Source: Myxococcales bacterium
Lineage (GTDB): Bacteria; Myxococcota_A; Polyangia; Fen-1088
Length of the DNA stretch: 64,000 nt
Direction: 5' to 3'
Assembly: GCA_022184915.1 (NCBI GenBank)
Contig: JAGTJU010000004.1
Coordinates: forward strand, 124,001 to 188,000
Shown piece by piece: positions 1-8,442 of this stretch (positions within the stretch are counted from its first letter, which is position 1; each line of letters starts with the position of its first letter). Under the pieces are notes generated by a model. That model worked only from the letters and a program-made list of their open reading frames with translations. It was not told the origin of the DNA and searched no databases. The translations under genes and the position numbers were made by a program.

Positions 1-1653
1 GCGCTGTCGTGGGCGATGCAGGTCACGCTCGGGGCCCTGGGGCAGGCCCTGGCGCTCTACGTGGTGGGGGCTTTGCCCCGGGGCAAAAGGCGGCTCGTGC
101 AGACCGCGCTCGGCTTGTTCTCGGCAAGTGCGGTGGCGGCGCTCTGGCTCGTGGCCTCGTTCGTTCTGCGCCAGCCCGAACGCTTCGTCAGCCTCGTCAC
201 GCCGTGGGCAGGGTTCGTCAATGCAGGTCCGCTGGGGTGGCTGGTCCTCCCGCTCACCTCCCTGGGGCAAGGCCAGGGCGTGCGTGCGTGCGTGGGGCTC
301 GCGGGCCTTGTGGTTTTCGCCGCCGCCGCAGTGGCCGCCGCGGCTGGCCTTGCGGGCCGGGCCAGCCGCCGGGGGTGGGAGGATGCGGGCCTGCCTGTCT
401 CGCATCCCCTGGCGCGCGACGTGTCCCGGCGCGGTCGCCCGCTGGGCGTGGCCGGCAAGGAGTTGCGTTCGCTCGTTCGCGATCGGACCCGGCTCGTGGC
501 GCTCTTGGCCATGCCCGTGCTGTTCGTGGGGGTTCAGGTGTTCGGTGCGGCGGGAGCCGAGGTCTTTGCCGGCGACCCGAACCGGGTGGCGCTCCTTTCG
601 TACTCGCTGGCTGCGTATCTGGCCACGCTGGGGCCGCTGGCGCACATGCAGGGCGAGCGCCGGGCGTTTTGGATCCTGCGCAGCGTACCGGTTCCCTTGT
701 GGCGCCTCATGGCCGCCAAAGGGGTCGCCTGGAGCCTGTGGGTGGTGGGCGTGGGGGCCCTTTCTTTTTGGGCGACCTGGGCCTTGGCGCCGGTGGCCTC
801 GATCTCGGTGGGTGGGCTCTGCTGGCTCTTTTTGCGTGTGGTCGTGGGCTGCGTGTTGGTGACGATGTTGGCCGTGGGCGTGGGGTGCAACGTCGCGGAT
901 CTGTCGCTGGAGGGCAAAAGCGCGCTTTCCCCGGGCGCTGTGTACGTCTTCTTCTTCGTGGCGGGGCTCTTCAACCTGGCCCTGCTGCGCGAAGGTGAAG
1001 TGGCGTGGCGTACCCTGGGCCTTTACGTTGCGGCGGTGGCACTCGTGTTCTCGACGGGACTCTCGCGCGCGGCTTTGGCGATGGATCCCGAGCGCACGCG
1101 GGTGATCACGCCTGGAGACGGCGCTCTCGCGGCGATTTTGCTCTTCGCCGGAACGCAGCTCGTGACCTTTGCCCCCGTGGGCACCACCCGTGAGCTGCAG
1201 CTGGTTCAGGCCGGGTGGGCGGCGCTGCTGGCGCTCGGCATGGGCGCTCATGCCTTCGGGATCTGGAGACAGCGCGGGGCTGTCCGGGGGGAGGCGCCCG
1301 GCCTTGTCTCCCGGCTTTTGCGTGGGGCAGGCGCTTTCCTTGTGGGCACGGGGCTGCTTGCCGTTGCCCGGCGCGGTCTTGCCCCGGCTGCGCCCTCGGC
1401 TTTGGTCTTCGTGCTGGCCGAAGAGCTTGCCTTCCGGGCGCTGCTGCAGCGGGGTGTGCAAGAGGCCTTCGGGGCGCGCCCAGGGCGCGTCTTTGGTGCG
1501 GTCTTCGTGTCGGGCGTCGTGGGCAGCCTCGCGGCCGCCGCGCCTCTTTCGCCCTTCGGGATGGCTGTGCACTTCGTGGCGGCGGGCGTGTACGCCGCCT
1601 CGGGAAGTGTCTGGCCCGCGGTGCTCGTGCGGATGACGCTCGTCTTTCAGTGA
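1..1653 (+). CDS. ABC-2 type permease fused to CPBP-family membrane protease domain (5' truncated)
   Basis: The frame is open to the left edge, so the start lies outside the window. The visible ~550 residues are mostly hydrophobic helices. The middle resembles an ABC-2 exporter permease: a soluble stretch with LRSLVRDRTR leads into several membrane segments. Near the C-terminus (about nt 1405-1650) the motif EELAFR matches the EExxxR signature of the CPBP (CAAX/bacteriocin-processing) membrane protease family, followed by a histidine-bearing helix (MAVHF). A permease carrying a C-terminal CPBP domain is a known arrangement in NatB-like exporters. The ATPase partner would be upstream. Substrate is unknown. 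Confidence is good for membrane permease, moderate for an active protease. Confidence 0.7.
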   Translation, partial: ALSWAMQVTLGALGQALALYVVGALPRGKRRLVQTALGLFSASAVAALWLVASFVLRQPERFVSLVTPWAGFVNAGPLGWLVLPLTSLGQGQGVRACVGLAGLVVFAAAAVAAAAGLAGRASRRGWEDAGLPVSHPLARDVSRRGRPLGVAGKELRSLVRDRTRLVALLAMPVLFVGVQVFGAAGAEVFAGDPNRVALLSYSLAAYLATLGPLAHMQGERRAFWILRSVPVPLWRLMAAKGVAWSLWVVGVGALSFWATWALAPVASISVGGLCWLFLRVVVGCVLVTMLAVGVGCNVADLSLEGKSALSPGAVYVFFFVAGLFNLALLREGEVAWRTLGLYVAAVALVFSTGLSRAALAMDPERTRVITPGDGALAAILLFAGTQLVTFAPVGTTRELQLVQAGWAALLALGMGAHAFGIWRQRGAVRGEAPGLVSRLLRGAGAFLVGTGLLAVARRGLAPAAPSALVFVLAEELAFRALLQRGVQEAFGARPGRVFGAVFVSGVVGSLAAAAPLSPFGMAVHFVAAGVYAASGSVWPAVLVRMTLVFQ

Positions 1654-1788
1654 CCCGTGCGTTCGGGGCCAGACCCAGGAGCGGCGTGGTGACCGCCGGA
1701 GCCGGACTGTATCCGCCGACCGAAGAGGTGTAAGGTACGGGCCCGCGGGCGTTTTTTACGCCCCATGTTCTTGAAAGGAGCCTTGGAG

Positions 1789-2253
1789 ATGAACATCCCC
1801 TTCGTGTCGATTTGCCCTGTACGTCAGATGTCCTTCCGTGTGGTGTCGCGCTTTGCGCTGGGATGGGTGCTGCTGGGGGGCGCGGGGCTCGCGGTTGGTT
1901 GCGGTGGGCCTTCGAAGTACTTCGTCACGGGAGCGGGCTCTGCCGCCAGCGCGGACGCGAACATCGAGGTGGAGCGGCTCGAAGGCGGCAACAAAATGGT
2001 GCGCCTCGACATCCAGAACTTGCCGCCGCCCGAGCGCGTGGCAGAGGACGCTTCGGTTTATGTCGTGTGGTTCACGGCTGAGGATCAGGCTCCGCTCAAG
2101 GCGGGCACACTCTCGTTCGATAGCGACGAACGCACGGGCCGTCTGCAGGCCACGAGCGCTTTTGACGAGTTCGTCGTGCTGGTGACGGCCGAGGAATCCA
2201 CGGGCGCAGGAAGCCCCTCGAGCCACGTGGTGATTCGCCAGTCGGTGGAGTAA
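1789..2253 (+). CDS. Small predicted lipoprotein, unknown function
   Basis: I prefer the ATG at 1789 because AAAGGAG at 1774-1780 sits 8 nt upstream; an in-frame ATG at 1765 has no ribosome site. The protein is about 154 residues. A hydrophobic leader ends in LAVGC, a plausible lipobox, so the mature protein should be lipid-anchored from that cysteine. The remainder is a compact beta-rich soluble domain (motifs VYVVWF, FDEFVVLVTAEE) that I do not recognise. It is a single gene: an ideal terminator follows at 2293-2322, and the next gene is on the other strand. Confidence 0.65.
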   Translation: MNIPFVSICPVRQMSFRVVSRFALGWVLLGGAGLAVGCGGPSKYFVTGAGSAASADANIEVERLEGGNKMVRLDIQNLPPPERVAEDASVYVVWFTAEDQAPLKAGTLSFDSDERTGRLQATSAFDEFVVLVTAEESTGAGSPSSHVVIRQSVE

Positions 2254-2292
2254 CGCGCCGGCGTGGGGCGGTGGCCTGTGAGGCTACCGTGG

Positions 2293-2322
2293 GCCGCACC
2301 CGGGTGACGGGTGCGGCTTTCC
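2293..2322 (+). terminator. Rho-independent terminator
   Basis: A perfect 10-bp stem (GCCGCACCCG at 2293-2302 with CGGGTGCGGC at 2308-2317) closes a 5-nt loop and is followed by a short T run. It lies 40 nt after the lipoprotein stop. The stem also reads in reverse, so it may insulate the convergent LruC-type gene that ends at 2350. Confidence 0.8.
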
Positions 2323-2349
2323 TCGAAACATTCATCGAGACGAAGGGCT

Positions 2350-4065
2350 TCAAGGGCTCGATAGTCCAATGGACCAGGGGCGGCTTCGTACCTGCACGGA
2401 CACCGGTCCCGAGACGGCGGGCGATGAACCTGTGGCGGGCGTGGCGTACCAAGTCTTGGCTTTCGTACCCTGGCTGGCCCTCCACGTGGAAAATTCAGGA
2501 AAGGCCCTCGAGATGGGCACCGCTTCAAGCGGAAAGCGGAAGTCCCAGGGAACGATCATCGCGAAGGGGTGCCCCGCGTCGTCCATGAACGCGGAGACAC
2601 CCGTCTCGGTGGGGAGCCCGGAAGGCCGGACGTGGAACGCGTTGCGGCCTGCCAAGTGAACGTCGTAGGTCTCGGTACCGTGCTTGATGAGAATGAAGGG
2701 GTCGTAAGGCGGAAGGCCCAGGACGGAGCGTGCCACGGGTGACGAGAAGGTCACCTTCACCCGTGCCGAGGCCGGCGCCACCTCGAAGGTGGGGGTCTCC
2801 GTGTTCGTATAGGGCGAATCAGGCGCTGCGAGGTCCGTTTTCGTGCTGGCAAATACCTGAGGCAATGTGAGCCAGGTACCTGAAGGTTCGCTGGTGATGA
2901 GGGACGACAGCTGCGCCACGTCGACGGCTGGGTGGCTGCCGTCAGATCGGAAACGTTCTACCGTCACCGTGCCCTGAAGTGCGGGATTTTCAAGTGGTAC
3001 ACGAAACCCGAAGCTGTGGTCGAGGCCCGCTCCCCGAGCGATGAGGTGAAACGTTGCCACCACGTCGCGGATCGTACCCTCAGCCGATAGGGCCTCCTCG
3101 AAGGAGTACTGAACGACGACGTCGTTGTAGTCCATGTCACCCACGAGAGGGTAGTTGTCCTCAAACACCAGTGTCTGAACGCCTGTCGTGGGCGTGACTT
3201 GCACGAAGGCCCGCAGCGGGTCATTGGGGAAGTGATCCTGGAGCCCTTCAACGCCGTCTCCGTCAGGATCGTTGACGTTGGCTACGTAGTTTATCACCTG
3301 GGTCTCCGCGATCGCCTCGAGAGGATTGGCGTCCACGATGAAAACGAGATCGTTGAAGTCGTTGTCGGCGCCGCTGGTTCTCCGAAGGTCCTCGAAGCCG
3401 ACGAGGTAGACGGGTGCATCTCCCACGCCCGTCAGCTTGAGCATGGCGACGTGCCGGGCCAAGTCGGGGCGTCCGGCGGCGACCTCGGGGTTGATGCCAT
3501 CGACGGTCGTATATGTGCCCTGCCCAGCGGCATTCGTCGCAGGCAACTCGCTGGGGGTGGGAGGGGTGGCTGACCAGCCCCGCACGCTGGACCCGTTCCA
3601 CCCGTTGGCAACGAGAAAAAATCCGACGTTGTCACCGGGGGCGAAGACCTTGATCTGGCCGTTGCTCGTGCGAAGTGTCATCGCGTCTCCGGTGACCAGG
3701 TCCCCACCTCCCCAGCCGAGGTTGGGGTCGGCAAAGGAGGCATTCGGGAAGATGAGTCCGCGTTCACGGATGCGGATGGCGGAGCCCGTTTCGTCATACG
3801 TGAACCATCCCAAGGAATTGCGGTAACCAGCCCCCTCGTGAACGAAGGTGACCCTGATGGTTGCGGGCGCCGTCACCTTTGCGTTCGGGCTGTAGGCCGT
3901 AGAGAGGAAAGACTGCCCCACGGCGCTGCTTTCGGGAAGTATGCGACCTATCGCACTCGTCACGTTTGCGGGGACCGCCTGGTACTCTCCGCTCGGACTG
4001 ACGGCGGCTGCAGACCACGACGCCAGCGCGAGCGGAATGATCAAGGCCAAAGATCGACGAGTCAT
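2350..4065 (-). CDS. Secreted LruC-domain protein with DUF4114-like and LruC (DUF4842-like) regions
   Basis: 571 residues with a clear signal peptide (ends near SWSAAA). Residues about 60-245 resemble DUF4114, ending in the typical acid-rich NDFNDLVFI. Residues 266-283 (DPDGDGVEGLQDHFPNDP) are a calcium-binding, thrombospondin-type-3-like loop. Residues about 294-560 match the LruC/DUF4842 pattern (DMDYNDVVV, FILIKHGTETYDVHL, GHPFAMIVP). Such proteins are exported and of unknown function. The start is firm: GGAGGT lies 6 nt upstream, and the ATG overlaps the stop of the preceding lipoprotein gene as TGATG, so the two are translationally coupled. Confidence 0.8.
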   Translation of the reverse strand: MTRRSLALIIPLALASWSAAAVSPSGEYQAVPANVTSAIGRILPESSAVGQSFLSTAYSPNAKVTAPATIRVTFVHEGAGYRNSLGWFTYDETGSAIRIRERGLIFPNASFADPNLGWGGGDLVTGDAMTLRTSNGQIKVFAPGDNVGFFLVANGWNGSSVRGWSATPPTPSELPATNAAGQGTYTTVDGINPEVAAGRPDLARHVAMLKLTGVGDAPVYLVGFEDLRRTSGADNDFNDLVFIVDANPLEAIAETQVINYVANVNDPDGDGVEGLQDHFPNDPLRAFVQVTPTTGVQTLVFEDNYPLVGDMDYNDVVVQYSFEEALSAEGTIRDVVATFHLIARGAGLDHSFGFRVPLENPALQGTVTVERFRSDGSHPAVDVAQLSSLITSEPSGTWLTLPQVFASTKTDLAAPDSPYTNTETPTFEVAPASARVKVTFSSPVARSVLGLPPYDPFILIKHGTETYDVHLAGRNAFHVRPSGLPTETGVSAFMDDAGHPFAMIVPWDFRFPLEAVPISRAFPEFSTWRASQGTKAKTWYATPATGSSPAVSGPVSVQVRSRPWSIGLSSP

Positions 4066-4556
4066 CAGCGGACCTCCGTGGACGTGAACTCCGCCACCAG
4101 CGCTTCGAGAGCGGCGCCCTCGACCGAGACCCAGCTGGAAGGTGCGAAGGGGCCGTACGCTGCGCGGCGGCGCTCCTCGTCGTAGGGGCCGAGAAAGCCA
4201 GCGCGATGGAGAACTACCTCATACGTGCGAGGCGCGTCCGCGCTCGTCGCAAAGCGTCCCCTCGCGTCCCCAACGTCATTGGTTACGCCTTGCCACAGCA
4301 GCGCTCCGGGCTGATTGGGTTCCGAGCGCTGCTCCCTGACGAAGACGGAAACGCCCTTCAGCTTGACGCCCTGGGAGACGACGCTCACGTTGACCTCCTG
4401 GTCTTCGACCAGCTGCCAACTGGCGCTCGATGGGCCGGCGTCACCGGCGTCGGTGCCCGCATCCACGAGCCCGTCTGGCTCACCCTCTACTTCTGGCCTC
4501 GCGCAGGCCGCGTAGGCGAGCATCATGATCACCCCGATCGACATGTGCCTGTTCAT
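4065..4556 (-). CDS. Predicted lipoprotein coupled to the LruC-domain gene
   Basis: I place the start at the ATG at 4556 (about 163 residues) because it begins a leader ending in AYAAC, a plausible lipobox; the open frame runs 70 codons further upstream but that stretch is not leader-like. An alternative start at 4544 also fits. The mature region is Asp/Ala-rich (DAGTDAGDAG, a common myxobacterial lipoprotein linker) followed by a beta-sandwich-like domain with VSVVSQGVKLKGVSVFV, reminiscent of carboxypeptidase-regulatory or transthyretin-like folds (weak). Its stop overlaps the start of the LruC-type gene. Confidence 0.6.
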   Translation of the reverse strand: MNRHMSIGVIMMLAYAACARPEVEGEPDGLVDAGTDAGDAGPSSASWQLVEDQEVNVSVVSQGVKLKGVSVFVREQRSEPNQPGALLWQGVTNDVGDARGRFATSADAPRTYEVVLHRAGFLGPYDEERRRAAYGPFAPSSWVSVEGAALEALVAEFTSTEVR

Positions 4557-4710
4557 GCCGAACCACTTGAGCAAAGGCTGGGCCAGGGACCTGTGTGCTT
4601 GGGAGCGGCGCAAGGCCTTCGTTCCTCTCGGCTTGAGACCTTGGTGTCGCATTTCGAGACGCCTGGTTGCGCGCGCGCTCGAGGCCAGCGTGATCTTCCA
4701 GCCTCGAGCG

Positions 4711-4728
4711 ACGGCACACCCGTTGCAG
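4711..4728 (+). promoter_or_regulatory. Candidate sigma-54 (-24/-12) promoter
   Basis: GGCAC at 4713-4717 and TTGCA at 4723-4727 are spaced so that the GG and GC dinucleotides (4713, 4725) are exactly 12 nt apart, as required for RpoN promoters. Transcription would start near 4738 and read into the gene at 4778. Only the base before GG departs from consensus (C instead of T). Confidence 0.45.
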
Positions 4729-4777
4729 CGTCGGTAGTTCGCATGAACGAACGCGTAGGATTCCAAAGAGGTGAGTC

Positions 4778-5479
4778 ATGAGCGTGGGAATGGCTGCCGG
4801 CGCCTGCGCACAGACGCTTTGTCGCGCCACGGGTGATGTGGCGATTTGGATCGATGTGGCCATCGACATCATCGAGTTGGTTGGCCGTGGCGAAAGACCG
4901 GACGAGGTCATGCGCTGGGCCCGATTTCAGGCGCGCTCACGGGCGGACACGGCCACCATGCTTCTGCTCTCCCGGGGCATGAGAGTGAAGGACATGGAAG
5001 CCGCATGGTGGGTGGTGGAGCGCAGCGGTCTTTTGCCCCTCGTGGCCAGCGCCCGGACGACGCGCCTCACCGAAGGTCATGGCAGCCGGACGGACCTTTC
5101 GGAGGTGCTCGTGCTGAAGGCTGCCTTCGCCGTGCGCGTGGCCTTTCGGTGGTGTGCTCTGACCGACGAGGGGGTGGGGCCCACGATCGCGCATGCCGTC
5201 CTGGAGGGCGAGACCCCCGTCCAGGGTCAGTGGGCCGTGCAGCGGCTGAGAGACCTCCTTGGCCTCGAGTTTCCCGAGCCATCCATTCGGGAGCGGCTGC
5301 TCACCGAGGTCGAGGTGGGCGCCTTGCTGGCCGACGACGTCAGGCGCACCGATGGACTTCTTCTCATCGCCAAGGGCAGCGAGCTCACGGAAGATCGGTT
5401 GCAAGCTTTGCGGACCTTGGGAGGGCAACGGGTCCGGCAACCCCTCCGCGTGGTGGTGGAGTCCGCCGAGCAAGTCTGA
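4778..5479 (+). CDS. Unrecognised cytosolic protein with an HDOD/HD-regulator-like C-terminal segment
   Basis: 233 residues, no signal peptide or membrane segment. AGAGGTGAG just upstream supports this ATG. The body is helical and rich in Arg/Leu. The last ~60 residues (ALLADDVRRTDGLLLIAKG, then TEDRLQALRTLGG) resemble the short beta-turn segment found at the end of HDOD and HD-type response-regulator proteins, but no HD or HDOD catalytic motif is visible. It stands alone, is preceded by a sigma-54-like promoter and ends 27 nt before the convergent hybrid kinase. Function is not known. Confidence 0.6.
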   Translation: MSVGMAAGACAQTLCRATGDVAIWIDVAIDIIELVGRGERPDEVMRWARFQARSRADTATMLLLSRGMRVKDMEAAWWVVERSGLLPLVASARTTRLTEGHGSRTDLSEVLVLKAAFAVRVAFRWCALTDEGVGPTIAHAVLEGETPVQGQWAVQRLRDLLGLEFPEPSIRERLLTEVEVGALLADDVRRTDGLLLIAKGSELTEDRLQALRTLGGQRVRQPLRVVVESAEQV

Positions 5480-5506
5480 CCCCGGGTGGGGAATGAGTCC
5501 GTGGCG

Positions 5507-7936
5507 TCAACCGGCCGTCGCGGTCTTGCTGCGTCTCGTGCGGAGCTCCGCGTGAAGCTCGGCTAAACAGCCCTCGAGAGCCACGAGCCGCTCGTCGATG
5601 CCTTCGAGGCTGCCTTTCCGCGCTGAATCCTCCACGACTTGGCAAATCGCCATCAGCTTCGCGGCATTGAGGTTCGACGAGCATCCCCGCAATGCGTGGG
5701 CAAGGCGGGAGACGGACACCGCATCCCGGCCCATCGATGCCTGTTTGAGACGCTGTACGTAGAGTGGAGATTCGCTGAAAAAGATGTCCAGGATGTCGTC
5801 GAGAAGTTCGTAGGACTCGAGCTGCCGAAGACAGTCCTCGTCGACGATCGCGAGGCCGTTCCACGAGCTATCGACCTGCTTCACGATAGTTCGCGCGCCC
5901 CGCGGGCTGCCAATCCCCTCTGACCACCGGTCCACGACCTCAATCAACCGAAAGGGGTCCAGAGGCTTCGTGAGAAAGTCGCTCATGCCCGCGGCTCTGC
6001 ACATCTCCTCGTCTTCCTGGCGTGCGTATGCGGTGAGGGCGATGATCGGGATGTCTTGCCGCCCATTGCGCAGGGCGCGAATCCTGCGGGATGCCTCGAG
6101 CCCATCCATGCCGGGCATTTGGCAGTCCATGAGGACCAGGTCGAACCCCCGGCCCTCGAGCGCGGCCACGGCGGCGGCCCCGTCCGAGACCACGTGGACC
6201 TCAGCGTTCGCGCGACGAAGATAGGCCAGGGCGACCTTCTGGTTTGCCACGTTGTCTTCCGCGAGGAGCACGCGAGGCCCCACGCCAGAGCCACGAGCCC
6301 GGGAGCCATCGTCCACCGAGAATGTGCGGTCCCGACCGTTGAGCCAGTGCCTGAGCGAGCGCCGCCGAAAGGGGCGTGGCAGGGTGGCCACGGTCCTTGG
6401 GAGGGACTCGGTCGCGGTGGCGGGGACGGAGGCTGCCACGGCCACGCGGCGGATCAAGCCTTGTGCGACACAGAAGGCATCGAACGCCTCGACGTCCTCT
6501 ATGGCGGCGCGCTCGACGATCACCATCTCGCTCCCCTCGGAGGTCAAGGCAAGCAGATTCGCTTCACTCAGGAGTGCGGGGGGACTGAAAAGGGTGGCGT
6601 CGAGTCCGTGGTCTCGCAACTCCGCTACGAAGCTTTTCAGCTCGTCTCGCGCGGCGGCGACGAAGCAGACCTTTCGCGCGACATGCGGGGCCCAGGGGTC
6701 AGGGTGCGCCGCCTCCGTGGGCAAGACAACCGCTATAGAGAACGTTGTGCCTTGCCCCGGTTCGCTGGTGAACGAGACCTTGCCCTCCATCAAGTCGAGA
6801 AGACGTTTGCAGATGACCAAACCCAGGCCTGTGCCTCCGAACCGCTTGTTGGTGGCGTTGTCTCCTTGAGAGAACGGCTGGAACAGAAGCGACTGAACGC
6901 TGGGAGGGATGCCGATTCCCGTGTCTTCGACCCGTATCGAGAGCGAAAAGTCGCTATCGTTCGCGGGCTCTCCCGAAACGATACAGCTCACCCGCCCCTG
7001 TGGGGTGAACTTCACGGCGTTGCCCACGAGGTTCAAGAGGATCTGGCGAATCCTTGCGGCGTCTCCTACGAGCAAGCGGGGTACCGCCGGATCGAGACGA
7101 ACGACGAGATCGAGACCGCGCTCGGCGGTCATCATGCTGACCTGCTCGACGACGTCGTCCAGCACCGATTCCATCGCGAAGGGGCGAGGAGAGAGTTCGA
7201 GCTTTTCGGCCTCGATGCGCGAGAAATCGAGCAGGTCGGAGATGAGAGCCAAGAGCATCTCGCCCGAACGCTTGACAGTCTCGGCAAACTCCCGCTGGGT
7301 CTCGGAGAGCCGGGAGTCGAGGAGCAGCGACGTCATGCCCAACACGGCATTGAGGGGCGTGCGGATTTCGTGCGACATGTTGGCAAGAAAAGCGCTCTTG
7401 GCCCTTGTCGCTGCCTCGGCGATCTCTTTCGCCTCCAGCAGCTGCGCGCGTTTCCGCTCGAGGCGCTCTGAGAGAGTGCGTGCCTCGGCGAGAGCCACAT
7501 TTTGTGCCTGCACGACCAGGAGCAGGTCGACTGCCGGGTCGTGCGTGGCGAAGTCATTCACGGTGAGCCCCAGGCGAGCCAATTCACCGACGGCTGTGAG
7601 CCAGGGGCTTGCGAGAAAAACGAGTCGCGAGGTTTCCTCGATCCAAATCGCTTGCCCCCGAAAACGCACGTAGGGCTGCTCGGGTTGAGGCATGACGTCG
7701 AGCACGAACAGCCGATGAAGATGCTGTTTCAGCGTCTCGAGGGTGAGTTTCGCCGAGATGGGCCGAGCAACACTGAAGACCTCGCCCAGCGAAAGTCCTT
7801 GTCCAGCACTCGGGACGAGCTTGAGTAAGCCCTCGCCCACCTGAATGATGCGAAGCGCGCTGTCACAGACGAAGTGGAAGGGAAAAGCCTGCCCGAACTG
7901 GGATGCCGGTAGACCTTGAAGGGTGCACGGGTTCAT
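5507..7936 (-). CDS. Hybrid sensor histidine kinase with HNOBA-like sensor, REC and HPt domains
   Basis: About 809 residues from the ATG at 7936; the open frame continues upstream but that part is antisense to the STAS gene and has no domain character. Residues ~10-145 start with FPFHFV and resemble HNOBA, the domain that accompanies haem-NO sensors in guanylate cyclases. A coiled coil (150-185) leads to HisKA with His189 in SHEIRTP, then HATPase_c (NAVKF, DTGIGIP, GGTGLGL). A second region (~420-500) looks like a degenerate receiver. A full receiver has Asp604 in [11 protein letters not shown], and an HPt domain has His747 in LAHALRG. It is soluble. It faces the polysaccharide operon, which suggests, without proving, a regulatory link. 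Confidence 0.85.
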   Translation of the reverse strand: MNPCTLQGLPASQFGQAFPFHFVCDSALRIIQVGEGLLKLVPSAGQGLSLGEVFSVARPISAKLTLETLKQHLHRLFVLDVMPQPEQPYVRFRGQAIWIEETSRLVFLASPWLTAVGELARLGLTVNDFATHDPAVDLLLVVQAQNVALAEARTLSERLERKRAQLLEAKEIAEAATRAKSAFLANMSHEIRTPLNAVLGMTSLLLDSRLSETQREFAETVKRSGEMLLALISDLLDFSRIEAEKLELSPRPFAMESVLDDVVEQVSMMTAERGLDLVVRLDPAVPRLLVGDAARIRQILLNLVGNAVKFTPQGRVSCIVSGEPANDSDFSLSIRVEDTGIGIPPSVQSLLFQPFSQGDNATNKRFGGTGLGLVICKRLLDLMEGKVSFTSEPGQGTTFSIAVVLPTEAAHPDPWAPHVARKVCFVAAARDELKSFVAELRDHGLDATLFSPPALLSEANLLALTSEGSEMVIVERAAIEDVEAFDAFCVAQGLIRRVAVAASVPATATESLPRTVATLPRPFRRRSLRHWLNGRDRTFSVDDGSRARGSGVGPRVLLAEDNVANQKVALAYLRRANAEVHVVSDGAAAVAALEGRGFDLVLMDCQMPGMDGLEASRRIRALRNGRQDIPIIALTAYARQEDEEMCRAAGMSDFLTKPLDPFRLIEVVDRWSEGIGSPRGARTIVKQVDSSWNGLAIVDEDCLRQLESYELLDDILDIFFSESPLYVQRLKQASMGRDAVSVSRLAHALRGCSSNLNAAKLMAICQVVEDSARKGSLEGIDERLVALEGCLAELHAELRTRRSKTATAG

Positions 7937-8087
7937 GGGCCAGCAGGTGCCCCGTTTACCGCAAGAGCTGTTCCCACGCCCCCGAGCCACTGCCAGGTCG
8001 AAGCGCCCCCTCCCGCGAGCCCGAGTGACGCATCCGCCGCACTTCGACACGATGTGGGCGGTCCACTTTCTGCAGAGAGGTCGAAGC

Positions 8088-8420
8088 ATGGAAAATGTCT
8101 CTCCTGCCCGAACCCAGATCGTCAAAGTCGAAGACCGCGAGCTGAATGCGGCTGTGGCCCTCAAGCTGCTCTCGCGCTGCGAGCCCTTGGTTACGGCCCC
8201 AAACACCGTGGTCATCGTCGACCTCGGCAACGTTCGGTTCATAGACAGTTTGGCGGTGAGCTGTCTCGTTCGCCTTGCAAAGAAGCTCACGGACTCGTCT
8301 CGCTTGTTTCTGGTCGGTCTGTCGCGCTATGCGCGCACCGTGGCAAACGTCACGCATCTCGACGAGGTGGTTGAGATTTGCGAGACCACCGAGCAAGCCG
8401 TCTCACGGGCCGCCGCCTGA
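8088..8420 (+). CDS. STAS-domain protein (anti-anti-sigma-like)
   Basis: 110 residues from the ATG at 8088, which has GAGAGG 7 nt upstream. The STAS core is clear: [14 protein letters not shown] with the potentially phosphorylated serine, then LRR-free alternating strands and helices ending [15 protein letters not shown] proteins bind partner kinases or transporters and act as switches. No anti-sigma kinase lies nearby, but it opens the polysaccharide operon, with the Wzz-like gene only ~22 nt downstream, so a role in controlling export or synthesis is likely. Confidence 0.8.
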   Translation: MENVSPARTQIVKVEDRELNAAVALKLLSRCEPLVTAPNTVVIVDLGNVRFIDSLAVSCLVRLAKKLTDSSRLFLVGLSRYARTVANVTHLDEVVEICETTEQAVSRAAA

Positions 8421-8442
8421 CCGCTCTCCGAGGACGCTTCCC

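Noticed and set aside
1747-1763. GGGCGT-TTTTT-ACGCCC hairpin before the first lipoprotein gene
   Set aside because: Terminator-like but the T run is in the loop rather than after the stem; support is too weak to list.
6056-7471. A 471-codon plus-strand frame opposite the hybrid kinase
   Set aside because: Antisense shadow: the minus strand has all kinase motifs, the plus frame has none.
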